Numbered from the stretch's first letter, positions 26,946 to 35,556 are shown. The stretch is DNA of 64,000 nt from Deltaproteobacteria bacterium (GCA_016792625.1 JAEUKK010000001.1:34252-98251), one strand, 5' to 3'. Numbers and translations: made by a program. The notes: generated by a model not told the origin, from the letters alone.

Positions 26946-27691
26946 TGGATCTGCGGCCCTTCCGTGGGCAGCCACGCGTTGAGCGCCTTGGGATCGAGCT
27001 GATCACTGTCCATCAGCACCTTCCCGTTGAGCGGCTCGGTGTAGACCGTCCAGCCGTCCTCCTCGTCATCGTCGTCGACGATGCGCACGATGGCCTGCTC
27101 CATGCTGCCGTCGGGGAAGATGTAGGCGTAGGCGATCTGGTCCTGCTCGGTGTCTTCGGGCGGGCCGTCCTCTGAGGCGCGCATGCCGTCTTCGCCGTAC
27201 TGGGGCGTGTAGACGTAGAGGAACTTGCAGCCGCCGGGCAGGGTCTGCTCGGTCGCGACCATGGTCGACTCGAGCCCGGTGAAGCTGGAGGACGGGTCGA
27301 CGGAAGCCCCCTCCTCATCGAGCTCTTCGGCGGCGCCGGCCTCAATCTCCTTCTTGGTGAAGCGCTTGAGCTGCTCCTCGCGCTCCTCTTCGGCCTGCTC
27401 TCGCTCCTCGGGGGAGCCATAGACGTTCGCAGCGGGGTCACCCACCTCGACCCGCCAGGTGCCGCGGTCGAGGTTGAACGCGATGCGGAAGCTCACATTG
27501 CGGAGGGTCGCCTCGTCGCGCAGCCACGACCAGGTCTGCGCGAGGTCCTTGGCCGCGCCCCGCTGCTGCAGGTCGAGCAGCCCCTGCAGCGTGGGCACCG
27601 CCATGGCCATGACCACCGACATCAAGGCGATGGCCGCCAAGATCTCGATGAGGGTCATGCCGGAGCGGCGGCTGCGGGAGGGGAGGGGCAA
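26942..27691 (-). CDS. gspH: Type II secretion minor pseudopilin GspH
   Basis: 249 aa, TTG start preceded by GAGG. Short basic leader and prepilin site RSG|MTLIEILAAIALMS (Met at +1, Glu at +5). Globular domain in the GspH style (WSWLRDEATLRNVSFRIAF). It is interrupted by a charged, Glu-rich helical insertion (EEREQAEEEREEQLKRFTKK) and an acidic stretch DDDDEEDG, making it longer than usual (about 150-190). It caps the major pilin filament below the tip complex. Confidence 0.85.
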   Translation of the reverse strand: MPLPSRSRRSGMTLIEILAAIALMSVVMAMAVPTLQGLLDLQQRGAAKDLAQTWSWLRDEATLRNVSFRIAFNLDRGTWRVEVGDPAANVYGSPEEREQAEEEREEQLKRFTKKEIEAGAAEELDEEGASVDPSSSFTGLESTMVATEQTLPGGCKFLYVYTPQYGEDGMRASEDGPPEDTEQDQIAYAYIFPDGSMEQAIVRIVDDDDEEDGWTVYTEPLNGKVLMDSDQLDPKALNAWLPTEGPQIQ

Positions 27692-27766
27692 AGGGGGCCT
27701 CGGGGGTCGGTGTGCGGTGGCCAGGGTCAGAGGGAGCGCGTTCTTGGAGCTGCAGGGGGCGGCGGA

Positions 27767-28174
27767 CTAGAGTCCAGGGGGGGCGCAGGTGGAGAGGTCG
27801 GCGTCCAAGTCCTCACCGCCCGGCTCGCCGTCAGCGCCGTAGCTGACCAGCTCGTAGGCCTTCGGGCAGTTGGTGGCCGGGGCGAAGTACTGGAAGTCAT
27901 TGCCCCAAACGTCGGTGGGGACCTTGTTGTCGGCGAAGTACGTGCGCGCCGCGGCCAGGCCCTCGGCGGTGCTGGGGTACTGGCCCTTGTGCTTGGCCGC
28001 GTACATGTCGAGGTCAGAGCCGACCTTCTTCATCTGCAGCACGGTATCGTCGACGTAGTGAGGACCGAGTGAGCCAAGTTTCGTCATGTACCATGTCAGC
28101 AGCGCACCGCAGGCGAGCGCTGCTGCGGCAAGCACGAAAAGCACGACCCGAACGATCTTGCCCCCACGGGTCAT
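27767..28174 (-). CDS. GspG-like protein with non-pilin membrane anchor
   Basis: 135 aa. From residue 41 onward it is about 85% identical to the adjacent GspG (80 of 94 aligned residues), including GSDLDMYAAKHKG and GNDFQYFAPATNC. Its first 40 residues are unrelated to the prepilin leader: MTRGGKIVR followed by a hydrophobic helix (VVLFVLAAAALACGALLTWY), with no G|xxxxE site. It should therefore be a conventional membrane-anchored copy of the pseudopilin head that cannot be processed by GspO. ATG lies 3 bases after the gspG stop with no clear Shine-Dalgarno, so translation is probably coupled. Intact frame and conserved head argue against a pseudogene. Confidence 0.85.
   Translation of the reverse strand: MTRGGKIVRVVLFVLAAAALACGALLTWYMTKLGSLGPHYVDDTVLQMKKVGSDLDMYAAKHKGQYPSTAEGLAAARTYFADNKVPTDVWGNDFQYFAPATNCPKAYELVSYGADGEPGGEDLDADLSTCAPPGL
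27773..28054. repeat. Duplicated GspG head module, copy 2 (in gspG-like gene)
   Basis: Direct duplication of the segment at 28190-28471 with very high nucleotide similarity (long identical stretches such as around 28000-28050 versus 28415-28465). The similarity stops sharply at the start of the predicted membrane anchor, marking the fusion point. Confidence 0.85.
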
Positions 28175-28177
28175 CGT

Positions 28178-28630
28178 CTACTCGGCGTTGCCTTCGGGGT
28201 TGCAGCTCGAGATGTCAGCGTCGTAGTCCTCACCGCCCTGCTGGCCGTCGGCGCCGTAGCTGACCAGCTCGTAGGCCTTCTGGCAGTTGGTGGCCGGGGC
28301 GAAGTACTGGAAGTCGTTGCCCCAAGCGTCGGTGGGGACCTTGTTGTCGGCGAAGTACTTGCTCGCCGCGGACAGGCCCTCGGCGGTGCTCGGGTACTTG
28401 CCCTTGTGCTTGGCCGCGTACATGTCGAGGTCAGAGCCGACCTTCTTCATCTGCAGCACGGTGTTGTCGACGTTGGCCGAGCTGAGCTGGCCGAAGACGT
28501 TGACCGTCACGATGGTCATCAAGGTGCCGAGGATGGCGATGACGACCATGATCTCGACGAGGGTGAGGCCGCGCTCCGCGCGCAGGCGGCGGGCGGCGGC
28601 GTGACGGGCGAGCAGCGTTGCACGGGTCAT
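28178..28630 (-). CDS. gspG: Type II secretion major pseudopilin GspG
   Basis: 150 aa. Leader with basic residues then prepilin site ERG|LTLVEIMVVIAILG (Leu at +1, Glu at +5), the long N-terminal helix and a small globular head with the GspG hallmarks KYPSTAEGL, PTDAWGNDFQY and VSYGADGQQGGEDYDADI (Asp/Glu calcium loop). It polymerises into the periplasmic pseudopilus. A strong AAGGAG ribosome-binding site precedes the ATG, fitting its high expression. 50 bases separate it from gspF. Confidence 0.95.
   Translation of the reverse strand: MTRATLLARHAAARRLRAERGLTLVEIMVVIAILGTLMTIVTVNVFGQLSSANVDNTVLQMKKVGSDLDMYAAKHKGKYPSTAEGLSAASKYFADNKVPTDAWGNDFQYFAPATNCQKAYELVSYGADGQQGGEDYDADISSCNPEGNAE
28190..28471. 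repeat. Duplicated GspG head module, copy 1 (in gspG)
   Basis: Source or sister of the module at 27773-28054: it encodes GspG residues 54-147, the C-terminal part of the pilin helix and the globular head. The 5' boundary of similarity lies at the end of the pilin's hydrophobic helix. Confidence 0.85.
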
Positions 28631-28680
28631 GGGGCTTCTCCTTGGGTGAACGAGTGAAGAGGGGAGGGGAGCGCCGGGCC

Positions 28681-29916
28681 TCAGCGGGCCATCGACGACA
28701 TCTCCATCATGGGCAGGAGGATGGAGAGGGCGACGAGGGTCACGACGCCGCCCATCGTGAGGATCATGAGCGGCTCGAGCAGGCTGGTGAGCGCGCCCAC
28801 CATGTTCTCGACCTGCTCATCGTAGGCGTCGGCCACCTTGCTGAGCATGGGCTCGAGGTCGCCGGTCTTCTCGCCGATCGCGATCATGTGGGTGACCAGC
28901 GGCGGGAACTGGCCGGATTCTTTGAGCGGGATGGCGATGCTCTGCCCCTCGCGGATGTTCTTGCCCGCGTTCTCGACCGCCTCGGCGATGATGTCGTTGT
29001 CGACGACCGCTTTGACGATCGACACCGCGGTGAGGATGGGCACGCCCGAGTCGAGCAGCGTGGACATGGTGCGGCAGAAGCGCGAGACCGCGACCATCCG
29101 GCTGATCTTGCCGAAGATCGGCAGGCGCAGCTGCCACTCGTGCCACTTGCGGCGGCCCTTGGGGGTCGCGAGGTAGCGGCGCGCGCCGTAGACCCCGCCG
29201 CCGATGAGCAGCAGGAGGGGCAGCCAGTAGGCCTGCAGGCCGTCCGAGATGCCCAGCACGACGCGGGTGGGCAGGGGCAGCGCCGAGTCAAAACTCTCGA
29301 AGATGCGGCGGATCTTCGGGATGACCCCGACGAAGAGCCCGACCACGATGCCGGCGGAGACCAGGCCCATCAGGGCCGGGTACATCATCGCGCTGCGCAG
29401 CTTGTCGCGCAGCCGCACGGTGGCCTCGGTGTACGAGGTGAGGCGCTTGAGCACGGTCTCGAGCGCGCCCGAGGCCTCGCCGGCGCCGATCATGCTCACG
29501 AACAGGTTATTGAAGACGGTGGGGTGCTTGCGCATCGCGACGGCCAGCGCGTCGCCTTGGTTGACGTCTTCGCGGATCTTGACGAGGACGGGCTTGAGCG
29601 CGGGGTTCTCAACTTGCTCGATGAGCGCCGAGAGCGCCTCGACCATGGGGATGCCCGCGCCGACCAGGGTGGAGAGCTGGCTGGTGAGGGTGGCGATGTC
29701 CTGGGGGCTGACCGATTGGAAGTATTTGGAGAAGTCGATCTGGACGTTGAGGCCGCTGCCCTGGGTGGCCTTGCCCTGCACCTGCTCCCAGATCTCGGTC
29801 GGGAACAGCGACTGCCGGCGGAGCTTCGCGCGCGCGGACTTGGGCGACTCGGCGTCGATGACACCTTTGACCGCCTTGCCCGCGCCGTCGATGCCTTTGT
29901 ACTCATAGACCGCCAT
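28681..29916 (-). CDS. gspF: Type II secretion inner-membrane platform protein GspF
   Basis: 411 aa polytopic protein with two repeated cytoplasmic T2SSF domains and three transmembrane helices (around LVSAGIVVGLFVGVI, AYWLPLLLLIGGGVYGA and LLEPLMILTMGGVVTLVAL). Typical motifs: MAVYEYKGIDGAGKAVKG at the start, GAGIPMVEALSALIEQ and GEASGALETVLKRL in repeat 1, SGVPILTAVSIV and GEKTGDLEPMLSKVAD in repeat 2. Converts GspE ATP hydrolysis into pseudopilus growth. Confidence 0.95.
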   Translation of the reverse strand: MAVYEYKGIDGAGKAVKGVIDAESPKSARAKLRRQSLFPTEIWEQVQGKATQGSGLNVQIDFSKYFQSVSPQDIATLTSQLSTLVGAGIPMVEALSALIEQVENPALKPVLVKIREDVNQGDALAVAMRKHPTVFNNLFVSMIGAGEASGALETVLKRLTSYTEATVRLRDKLRSAMMYPALMGLVSAGIVVGLFVGVIPKIRRIFESFDSALPLPTRVVLGISDGLQAYWLPLLLLIGGGVYGARRYLATPKGRRKWHEWQLRLPIFGKISRMVAVSRFCRTMSTLLDSGVPILTAVSIVKAVVDNDIIAEAVENAGKNIREGQSIAIPLKESGQFPPLVTHMIAIGEKTGDLEPMLSKVADAYDEQVENMVGALTSLLEPLMILTMGGVVTLVALSILLPMMEMSSMAR

Positions 29917-29978
29917 GTGCCTGCTCCCCTCTCTCCCTGGGCCGCGCCCCGGGTCTCTCCGCTGCCCCGCTTACGCCC

Positions 29979-31685
29979 TCAGACAGACTCTTCCTTCGTC
30001 ACCCGCAAAACCTCGTCGAGGCTGGTCTGTCCGGCGATGGCCTTGTCGATGCCGTCCTCACGCAAGGTCCGCATGCCCTCGGCGATGGCCAACTTCTTGA
30101 TCGCGCCGGCGTCGGCGCCCGCGTTGACCTTGTTGCGAATGGCGTCGCTGACGATGAGCAGCTCGTAGATACCCGAGCGGCCCCGGTAGCCCTTGCTGTT
30201 GCAGTTGGCGCAGCCCTTGGCCCGCCAGAGCACCCCGTTGGTGAGCCGGTGGCGGGGGATGCCCACCTCGCGCAGCTCTTCGTCGGTGGGGGTGTAGGCC
30301 TCTTTGCAGTCGGGGCAGAGCCGGCGGGCGAGGCGCTGGGCGAGGATGGCGACCAGCGAACTCGACACGAGGAAGGGCTCGATGCCCATGTCGATGAGGC
30401 GGGTAAACGCCGTCGGCGAGTCATTGGTGTGGATGGTCGAGAACACCAAGTGACCGGTCAGCGAGGCCTGGATCGCGTTGGCCGCGGTCTCGCGGTCGCG
30501 GGTCTCGCCGACGAGGATGACGTCGGGGTCTTGGCGCAGGTGGGCGCGGAGCACGCTGGCGAAGGTCAGATCAATCTTCGGGTTGACCTGGGTCTGCCCG
30601 ATGCCCCGCATCTCGTACTCGATGGGATCCTCGATGGTGAGGATGTTCTTGTCGGGCGAGTTGATCTCGGCGAGGGCCGAGTACAGCGTGGTGGTCTTGC
30701 CCGAGCCGGTCGGGCCGCAGACCAGGATGATGCCGTGCGGCATGTGGATGAGCTTGCGGAAGCGCGTGGTGATGTCGTCGTTCATGCCCACGCGGGTGAG
30801 GTCGAAGACGTTGCCCTTCTCGAGCAAGCGCATGACCACCCGCTCGCCGTGGCGCACGGGCATTGAGCTGACGCGCACGTCAATCTCGCGGCCGGCCATG
30901 CGGGTGCGGATGCGGCCGTCTTGGGGGATGCGCTTCTCGGCGATGTTCAAGCCGGCCATGATCTTGATGCGGCTGACGATCGAGGCCTGCAGGCGGGCGG
31001 GCGGCTTGACCTCTTCGTAGAGCACGCCGTCGATGCGGAAGCGGACGGAGAGCTCTTTCTCGAAGGGCTCGATGTGGATGTCGCTCGCCCGCTTCTTGAT
31101 CGACTCGGAGAACAACGAGTTCACGAAGCGGATGATCGGCGCCTGGTTGGGGTCGTCGATCAGGTCCTCGGCGAGCTTCAGATCGCTGGGGCTCTCTTGG
31201 GCGCCGACGTCCTCGTTGATCTCCTCCATGACCTCGCTGGCCGAGCGGGTGGCCTTGTCGAAGGCCTTGTTGGTCACGTCCTTGAGGGTCTCGGCGTTGA
31301 CCATCCACCCATGGACCGGGCGGCCGAAGAGCACACGCAGGTCATCGAGGCCGGGCAGGGAGCGCGGGCCGCCGATCGCGACGTGCAGCACCTCGTCTTC
31401 GATCCAGAGGGGGAGCACACCCTGGTCGCGGGCGAGGCCCAGGCTGATGCGCCGCACCAGATCGACGTTTACGCGCTCCAGATCGATGCTCTCGAGGAAC
31501 TCGAGGCCGTGCTGGTCGGCCACCGCCCGGGAGAGGGCGGCGCGATCCACGCCGGGCATGGCGGCGAGGCCGTCGACGAGGTCGGTGTCGCCGCGCTGCG
31601 CCTGCTCCTGCGCGGCGGCGATGACCGTCGGCGGGACGCCATGGTTGCGCAGGAGGGAGGCGATGGGATCTCGACGGATGGGCAT
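29979..31685 (-). CDS. gspE: Type II secretion ATPase GspE
   Basis: 568-aa cytoplasmic hexameric ATPase that drives pseudopilus assembly. N-terminal MshEN/N1E domain, Walker A GPTGSGKTTTLYSAL, Asp box (ASDIHIEPFEKEL), Walker B region DPDVILVGETRDRETA, and His box (LVFSTIHTND). A tetracysteine zinc element is also present: CPDC followed by CANC about 30 residues later. All key residues are present; Thr in GETRD is a small change from GEIRD. GGAG ribosome-binding site. Confidence 0.96.
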   Translation of the reverse strand: MPIRRDPIASLLRNHGVPPTVIAAAQEQAQRGDTDLVDGLAAMPGVDRAALSRAVADQHGLEFLESIDLERVNVDLVRRISLGLARDQGVLPLWIEDEVLHVAIGGPRSLPGLDDLRVLFGRPVHGWMVNAETLKDVTNKAFDKATRSASEVMEEINEDVGAQESPSDLKLAEDLIDDPNQAPIIRFVNSLFSESIKKRASDIHIEPFEKELSVRFRIDGVLYEEVKPPARLQASIVSRIKIMAGLNIAEKRIPQDGRIRTRMAGREIDVRVSSMPVRHGERVVMRLLEKGNVFDLTRVGMNDDITTRFRKLIHMPHGIILVCGPTGSGKTTTLYSALAEINSPDKNILTIEDPIEYEMRGIGQTQVNPKIDLTFASVLRAHLRQDPDVILVGETRDRETAANAIQASLTGHLVFSTIHTNDSPTAFTRLIDMGIEPFLVSSSLVAILAQRLARRLCPDCKEAYTPTDEELREVGIPRHRLTNGVLWRAKGCANCNSKGYRGRSGIYELLIVSDAIRNKVNAGADAGAIKKLAIAEGMRTLREDGIDKAIAGQTSLDEVLRVTKEESV

Positions 31686-31734
31686 AGGGGCTCCGGAGAG
31701 GCCGAGCGCGCGAGGGAGGGGAACGGTCCAGGGA

Positions 31735-34209
31735 TTAGGGGGCCGGCGCCGGGGCGGGCTGCTCGGGGGGCGGCGCCGGGGTGGCCGGGGCCTGCTCGCC
31801 GATGACCTGGTACTGGCTCGCGCTGTCGGTGCTGCCGCGGTACTGGCTGGGCTGGTCGATCTGGTTCATCGAGTAGGAGAGGAGCTCCATCAGCTCCTGC
31901 TCTTGGTTTTCGCGGCTCTTGCCGTAGAAGCGCCGGATGAACTCCTGCCGCTGCGCGATCTTGACCCGGTAGATCTCCTCGTAGTCGGCTGGGCCGTCGA
32001 TGATGTGCGGCGTGAGGAAGACCAACATGTTGGTCTTCCGCGCCTGCTTGGACTTGCCGCGGAAGAGCACGCCCAGCACGGGGATGTCGCCCAGGATCGG
32101 GATCTTCGTCTCGGTCTCGGTCTGGGTGGTCGAGATGAGGCCGCCGATGACGATGGTCTGGTTGTCTTTGACCAGCACGACGTTCTCGACGCTGCGCTTC
32201 GAGGTGGTCGGCCCGCCCGCGCCCGCCGCTGCGATGTCGCCTTCGATGTCCTGCACCTCCAAGAAGACCTCGAGGGTGACGAAGTTCGACTCGTTGATCT
32301 GGGGCGTGACCTTGAGCGTGATGGCGACGTCTTCGCGCTGGAAGTTGATGATCGGCACGCCAAAGCTGGTCTGGCTCTGGCCGACCGGGAAGGGGACGTT
32401 TCGGCCGACGATAATCTTGGCTTCTTCATTGTCGAGCGTCGTCACCGAGGGGGTGCTGACGATGTTCACCGAAGAGCTGGTCTGCAGCGCGTTGAGCACC
32501 ACGCCGAAGGCCGGGATGTCGATCGAGGAAGCGGCCGCGCCCGAGTCGGTGCCCGTGGTCGAGGTGCTGGTGCTGCCGAGACCGCCGAGCGGGACGCTGA
32601 TGCTCGGGCCGAAGGCGCCGATCGCCGCGCCAGACAGCAGGTCAGAGGACAGACCCAGCGAGCTCGCGCCGAGCTGGGCGCTGTAGATGTTGGTGGTCTC
32701 GCCGTTGGGGTTGCCGGCGTGGATGCCCATCCCGAAGCTGCCCGCGTCGTCGGTGCTCAGCTCGAGGATGACCGCCTCGACGAAGACCTGCTTGCGGCGA
32801 ATGTCGAGGTTCGTGATGACCTGCTTGATGATCTCGAACTGGTCTTTGGTGGCGATGATGACCAGCGAGTTGGTGTTCTCGTCCGCCGCGATGCGCAGGC
32901 CCGAGTCAAAGGCAGCCACGGCCCCACCCTCGCCAGGCTCACCCTCGGCGGCGGTGTTGGGCTTGCCGCCGCCCGCCTGGGGCATCGAGCTCTGCCCGTT
33001 GCGGCGGTTTCGGCTGCTGTTCTGCCCGTTGCGCGAGGTCGAGCCGCTGGAGGTGTTGTTGGCCAAGCTCGACAGCACCTGGCTCACGTCTTCGGCCTTG
33101 GCGTTCTCGAGGTAGACCACGTGGATCTGGGCGCGAGATGCCGGATCAACGTCAACGTCGAGCTTCTCGATGAGGCGCTTGACCGCTTCGATGGCCTCTT
33201 CGTTGGCGAGGATGAGCAGCGAGTTGGTGCGCTCGTCGCTGATGATCTTCTCGATGTACTTGCCCTCGGCGCCCACCGCGCTCGCGCTCGCCGAGCCGCC
33301 GGCGTCAGGCGTGGGGGTGCTGCGGCGCTTCTTGCTGCTCGCCTTGCTGTCGGCGCCGGCGGGCTGGCTGGCGGAGGTGCCGCCCTGGCCGCCATAGAGC
33401 TCCTCGACGACCTTCTCGAGCTCGGCGGCGGTCGCGTGGCGGAGCGGGATGATCTCGAGCTTGGCCTTGGGCGAGGCCACATCGAGCTGGCTGATGATCT
33501 TGTAGACCCGCCGGATGTTGACCGCCGCGTCGGTGATGATCAGCGTGTTGGTGGGCGCATAGGCGATGATCTTGGCGCCCTTGCCCGACAGCTCTTTGAC
33601 CACCGAGGAGACGTCGCTGACGCTGACGTTGTCGAGCTGGATGATCTGCGTGACGTAGTTGTCGGTGTAGGGGATGTTGCCACCCTCGTACACCCGCAGC
33701 GGGTTGTTCGCGGCGTTCGAGGTCGACACCACCTTGGTGATGCCCCCGACGGTCACCGTGGTCAGCCCGTTGACCTCGAGCACCGAGAGGAAGGCCTCGT
33801 AGGCCTCGGCCACCGTGACCGGCTCGTGGCTGATGATGGTCGCAGTGCCCTTGATCTCCTCGGTGAGGATGAAGTTCCGGCCGGTGATCTCGGCCATGTA
33901 CTTCACGAGGTCGGACATCTGGATGTCGACGAAGTCGATGGTCACCTTGGCGGCGCCGCCGACCGGCGGGGGCTTCTGGCGCTCGGGAGGGGCAGCGGCG
34001 GGCGCCGCGTCACCACCAGGCGCGCCACCGGGGGCGTCCTCGGGCTTCGCCTCATCATCTTGCGCGTACCCGTCGCCGTCCGCGTCGCCGGACGTGTCGA
34101 CAGAGGTGTCGCCGGGCGTGGACTCTGGCGCGGCGAGCGCGGCGCTGGACCAAGCCGAGGTCGCGAGGGCGGCGAACAGCACGGTGGAGCGGAGCTGGCG
34201 GAAGTGCAT
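31735..34209 (-). CDS. gspD: Type II secretion outer-membrane secretin GspD
   Basis: 824 aa from ATG 34209, which gives a clean signal peptide (VLFAALATSAWSSAALA). Order: N0 domain, N1-N3 ring domains (TTVTVGGITKVVSTSNA, TNTLIITDAAVNIRRVYKI), Ser/Gln/Asn-rich linkers in N2/N3, then the secretin domain. The secretin shows VPFPVGQSQT, QREDVAITLKVTPQI and PILGDIPVLGVLF. An acidic Gly/Pro spacer follows the signal peptide and a Pro/Ala tail closes the protein; a pilotin-binding S-domain is not obvious. Forms the 15-mer outer-membrane channel. 107-base gap from gspC. Confidence 0.96.
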   Translation of the reverse strand: MHFRQLRSTVLFAALATSAWSSAALAAPESTPGDTSVDTSGDADGDGYAQDDEAKPEDAPGGAPGGDAAPAAAPPERQKPPPVGGAAKVTIDFVDIQMSDLVKYMAEITGRNFILTEEIKGTATIISHEPVTVAEAYEAFLSVLEVNGLTTVTVGGITKVVSTSNAANNPLRVYEGGNIPYTDNYVTQIIQLDNVSVSDVSSVVKELSGKGAKIIAYAPTNTLIITDAAVNIRRVYKIISQLDVASPKAKLEIIPLRHATAAELEKVVEELYGGQGGTSASQPAGADSKASSKKRRSTPTPDAGGSASASAVGAEGKYIEKIISDERTNSLLILANEEAIEAVKRLIEKLDVDVDPASRAQIHVVYLENAKAEDVSQVLSSLANNTSSGSTSRNGQNSSRNRRNGQSSMPQAGGGKPNTAAEGEPGEGGAVAAFDSGLRIAADENTNSLVIIATKDQFEIIKQVITNLDIRRKQVFVEAVILELSTDDAGSFGMGIHAGNPNGETTNIYSAQLGASSLGLSSDLLSGAAIGAFGPSISVPLGGLGSTSTSTTGTDSGAAASSIDIPAFGVVLNALQTSSSVNIVSTPSVTTLDNEEAKIIVGRNVPFPVGQSQTSFGVPIINFQREDVAITLKVTPQINESNFVTLEVFLEVQDIEGDIAAAGAGGPTTSKRSVENVVLVKDNQTIVIGGLISTTQTETETKIPILGDIPVLGVLFRGKSKQARKTNMLVFLTPHIIDGPADYEEIYRVKIAQRQEFIRRFYGKSRENQEQELMELLSYSMNQIDQPSQYRGSTDSASQYQVIGEQAPATPAPPPEQPAPAPAP

Positions 34210-34316
34210 CGGTGCGGGTCCTCGTGGTGCTGCGGCGGTGCAGGGGGGGCGACGGTGGCTGACGGTGGCCGACAAAGCGGGTCAGCGGGCCACGCCCTGG
34301 TCCGACAAGGGGGAGG

Positions 34317-35306
34317 TCAACGAATCTCGTAGTCGAAGTTCTGGCGCTCGTTCTTGCGCGAGACCTCGAAGGTGAAGTTGCTCTGGGCGCCCAGGGTGTT
34401 GTAGGCCTCCATCGCCGCGTTCATGCTCGACAGGGGGCGACCGTTGACCGAGTGGATCACGTCGCCGTTCTTGATGCCGAGCTGGTTGAACACCGAGCGG
34501 CGACGGATGCCGGAGAGGCGGTAGCCGTCGACCTCGCCGTTGGGGCCCTTGTGGGGCACGGCCCGCACCTGCGAGTAGAGCTCTTCGGGGTTGGCCATGA
34601 TCTTTTCGACGAGGGCCCGGTCAACCACAAACTTGTTGGGCCCCTCTTTGGTGACCCCGTCGGCCTCTTCTTCTTTGGGGCCCTTCTTCTCGCCAGCGTC
34701 TTTGGCGCCCTCTTTGGTGTATGTGCCGCCCTCCATCGCGATGTACTCGACGGCGCCCGAGTCGCGCTGGACGTAGACCTTGCGCTGCTCGATGCGGATG
34801 ATCTTGGCCTCGCCCATCAGCTGGTCGCCGATGCCGTAGCCGATCGCGCCCGAGCCCTTCTCTTCGGCGATGAGGGCCGAGGAGTGCACCTCAGGCTCGG
34901 CGACGATGGTCGCGAGGAGGACGACGGGCAGGTCACTCTTGCGTTCTTCGCCGGTGACCTCAGAGGTCGCCTCGGCTGCCTTGGCCCCGCCGCCGGCCTT
35001 GGACGAGTCGAAGATGCTGCGGTGGACGATGGGATCGCTGAGCTGCTCGAGGGACCGCGCGGCGCCCGCGCGGGGGGCGACCGCGCCGGGCTCAGCCGCG
35101 GCTGCCCCCGGGTCGGCTGGCGCGGCCGGATCGGACGGCGCCTCGGCGGCGACGGTCTCCACCGCGGCGATCTCGGCGCCCTCAGGCAGCCGCAGCGCCT
35201 CGGCGCCGACCCGCGTCAGCGCGAGCGCGGACAGCCAGGAGACCAGCCCGCTCCCCACGAGGGAGCCGGCGATCTTCCAGCGGAGTTGGGTGGCAGGGTC
35301 GACCAT
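34317..35306 (-). CDS. gspC: Type II secretion protein GspC
   Basis: 329 aa from ATG 35306, with GAGG upstream. N-terminal transmembrane helix (IAGSLVGSGLVSWLSALAL), Ala/Pro linker, homology-region domain (SDLPVVLLATIVAEPEVHSS, GSGAIGYGIGDQLMGEAKI), a Lys/Glu-rich insertion, then a C-terminal PDZ-like domain (RRSVFNQLGIKNGDVIHSVN). GspC links the inner-membrane platform to the N0 domain of GspD. It is the first gene of the operon, transcribed from the divergent region with a likely sigma-54 promoter. Confidence 0.92.
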   Translation of the reverse strand: MVDPATQLRWKIAGSLVGSGLVSWLSALALTRVGAEALRLPEGAEIAAVETVAAEAPSDPAAPADPGAAAAEPGAVAPRAGAARSLEQLSDPIVHRSIFDSSKAGGGAKAAEATSEVTGEERKSDLPVVLLATIVAEPEVHSSALIAEEKGSGAIGYGIGDQLMGEAKIIRIEQRKVYVQRDSGAVEYIAMEGGTYTKEGAKDAGEKKGPKEEEADGVTKEGPNKFVVDRALVEKIMANPEELYSQVRAVPHKGPNGEVDGYRLSGIRRRSVFNQLGIKNGDVIHSVNGRPLSSMNAAMEAYNTLGAQSNFTFEVSRKNERQNFDYEIR

Positions 35307-35425
35307 GCGAGCCTCAGCGGAGGGGGGCAGCGGGCGGCGGAGCGGGCGCCGGGCAGGGAGCACGGCCGGGGGAGCTAACGAGGCGGGACCTCACGCGCCG
35401 GCTTGCGGCGGACCGCCCCGGCGTG

Positions 35426-35441
35426 TGCAGGAATCGTGCCA
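35426..35441 (-). promoter_or_regulatory. Likely sigma-54 promoter of the type II secretion operon
   Basis: On the minus strand the sequence is TGGCACGATTCCTGCA. It matches the sigma-54 consensus TGGCACG-N4-TTGCW at every conserved base except one (C for the first T of the -12 element). The invariant GG and GC are exactly 10 bases apart. The predicted start is near 35415, giving a 109-base leader to gspC. Inference from consensus only. Confidence 0.65.
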
Positions 35442-35504
35442 GCGTTGGAGGCCGAAGAAGCGCCCGCTCCGGCGCGTCCCTCTTGGTCAGGTGAGGCCGA
35501 CCGC

Positions 35505-35515
35505 GACAAGCTGTC
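35505..35515. promoter_or_regulatory. Palindrome GACA-AGC-TGTC, candidate enhancer site 1
   Basis: Perfect 4-bp arms with a 3-base centre, followed by AG. Centred at about -95 from the predicted sigma-54 start. Same format as the copy 41 bp away; the longer match GACAA-N-CTGTCAG is shared by both. Confidence 0.5.
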
Positions 35516-35545
35516 AGCGGCGGGGGCGCCTCCGCCTCCTTCACG

Positions 35546-35556
35546 GACAATCTGTC
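35546..35556. promoter_or_regulatory. Palindrome GACA-ATC-TGTC, candidate enhancer site 2
   Basis: Second copy of the GACA-N3-TGTC element, centred at about -136 from the predicted gspC start and 41 bp (about four helical turns) from site 1. It could also act on the cyclase promoter, being about 110 bases upstream of its start codon. Confidence 0.5.

Noticed and set aside
27767..28174. GspG-like gene as a pseudogene
   Set aside because: The frame is intact, key head residues are kept and the new N-terminus is a plausible membrane anchor, so decay is not the simplest reading.
31033..34332. 1099-codon open frame antisense to gspD and gspE
   Set aside because: Low-complexity Arg/Val/Leu/Asp-rich translation opposite highly conserved secretin and ATPase sequences.
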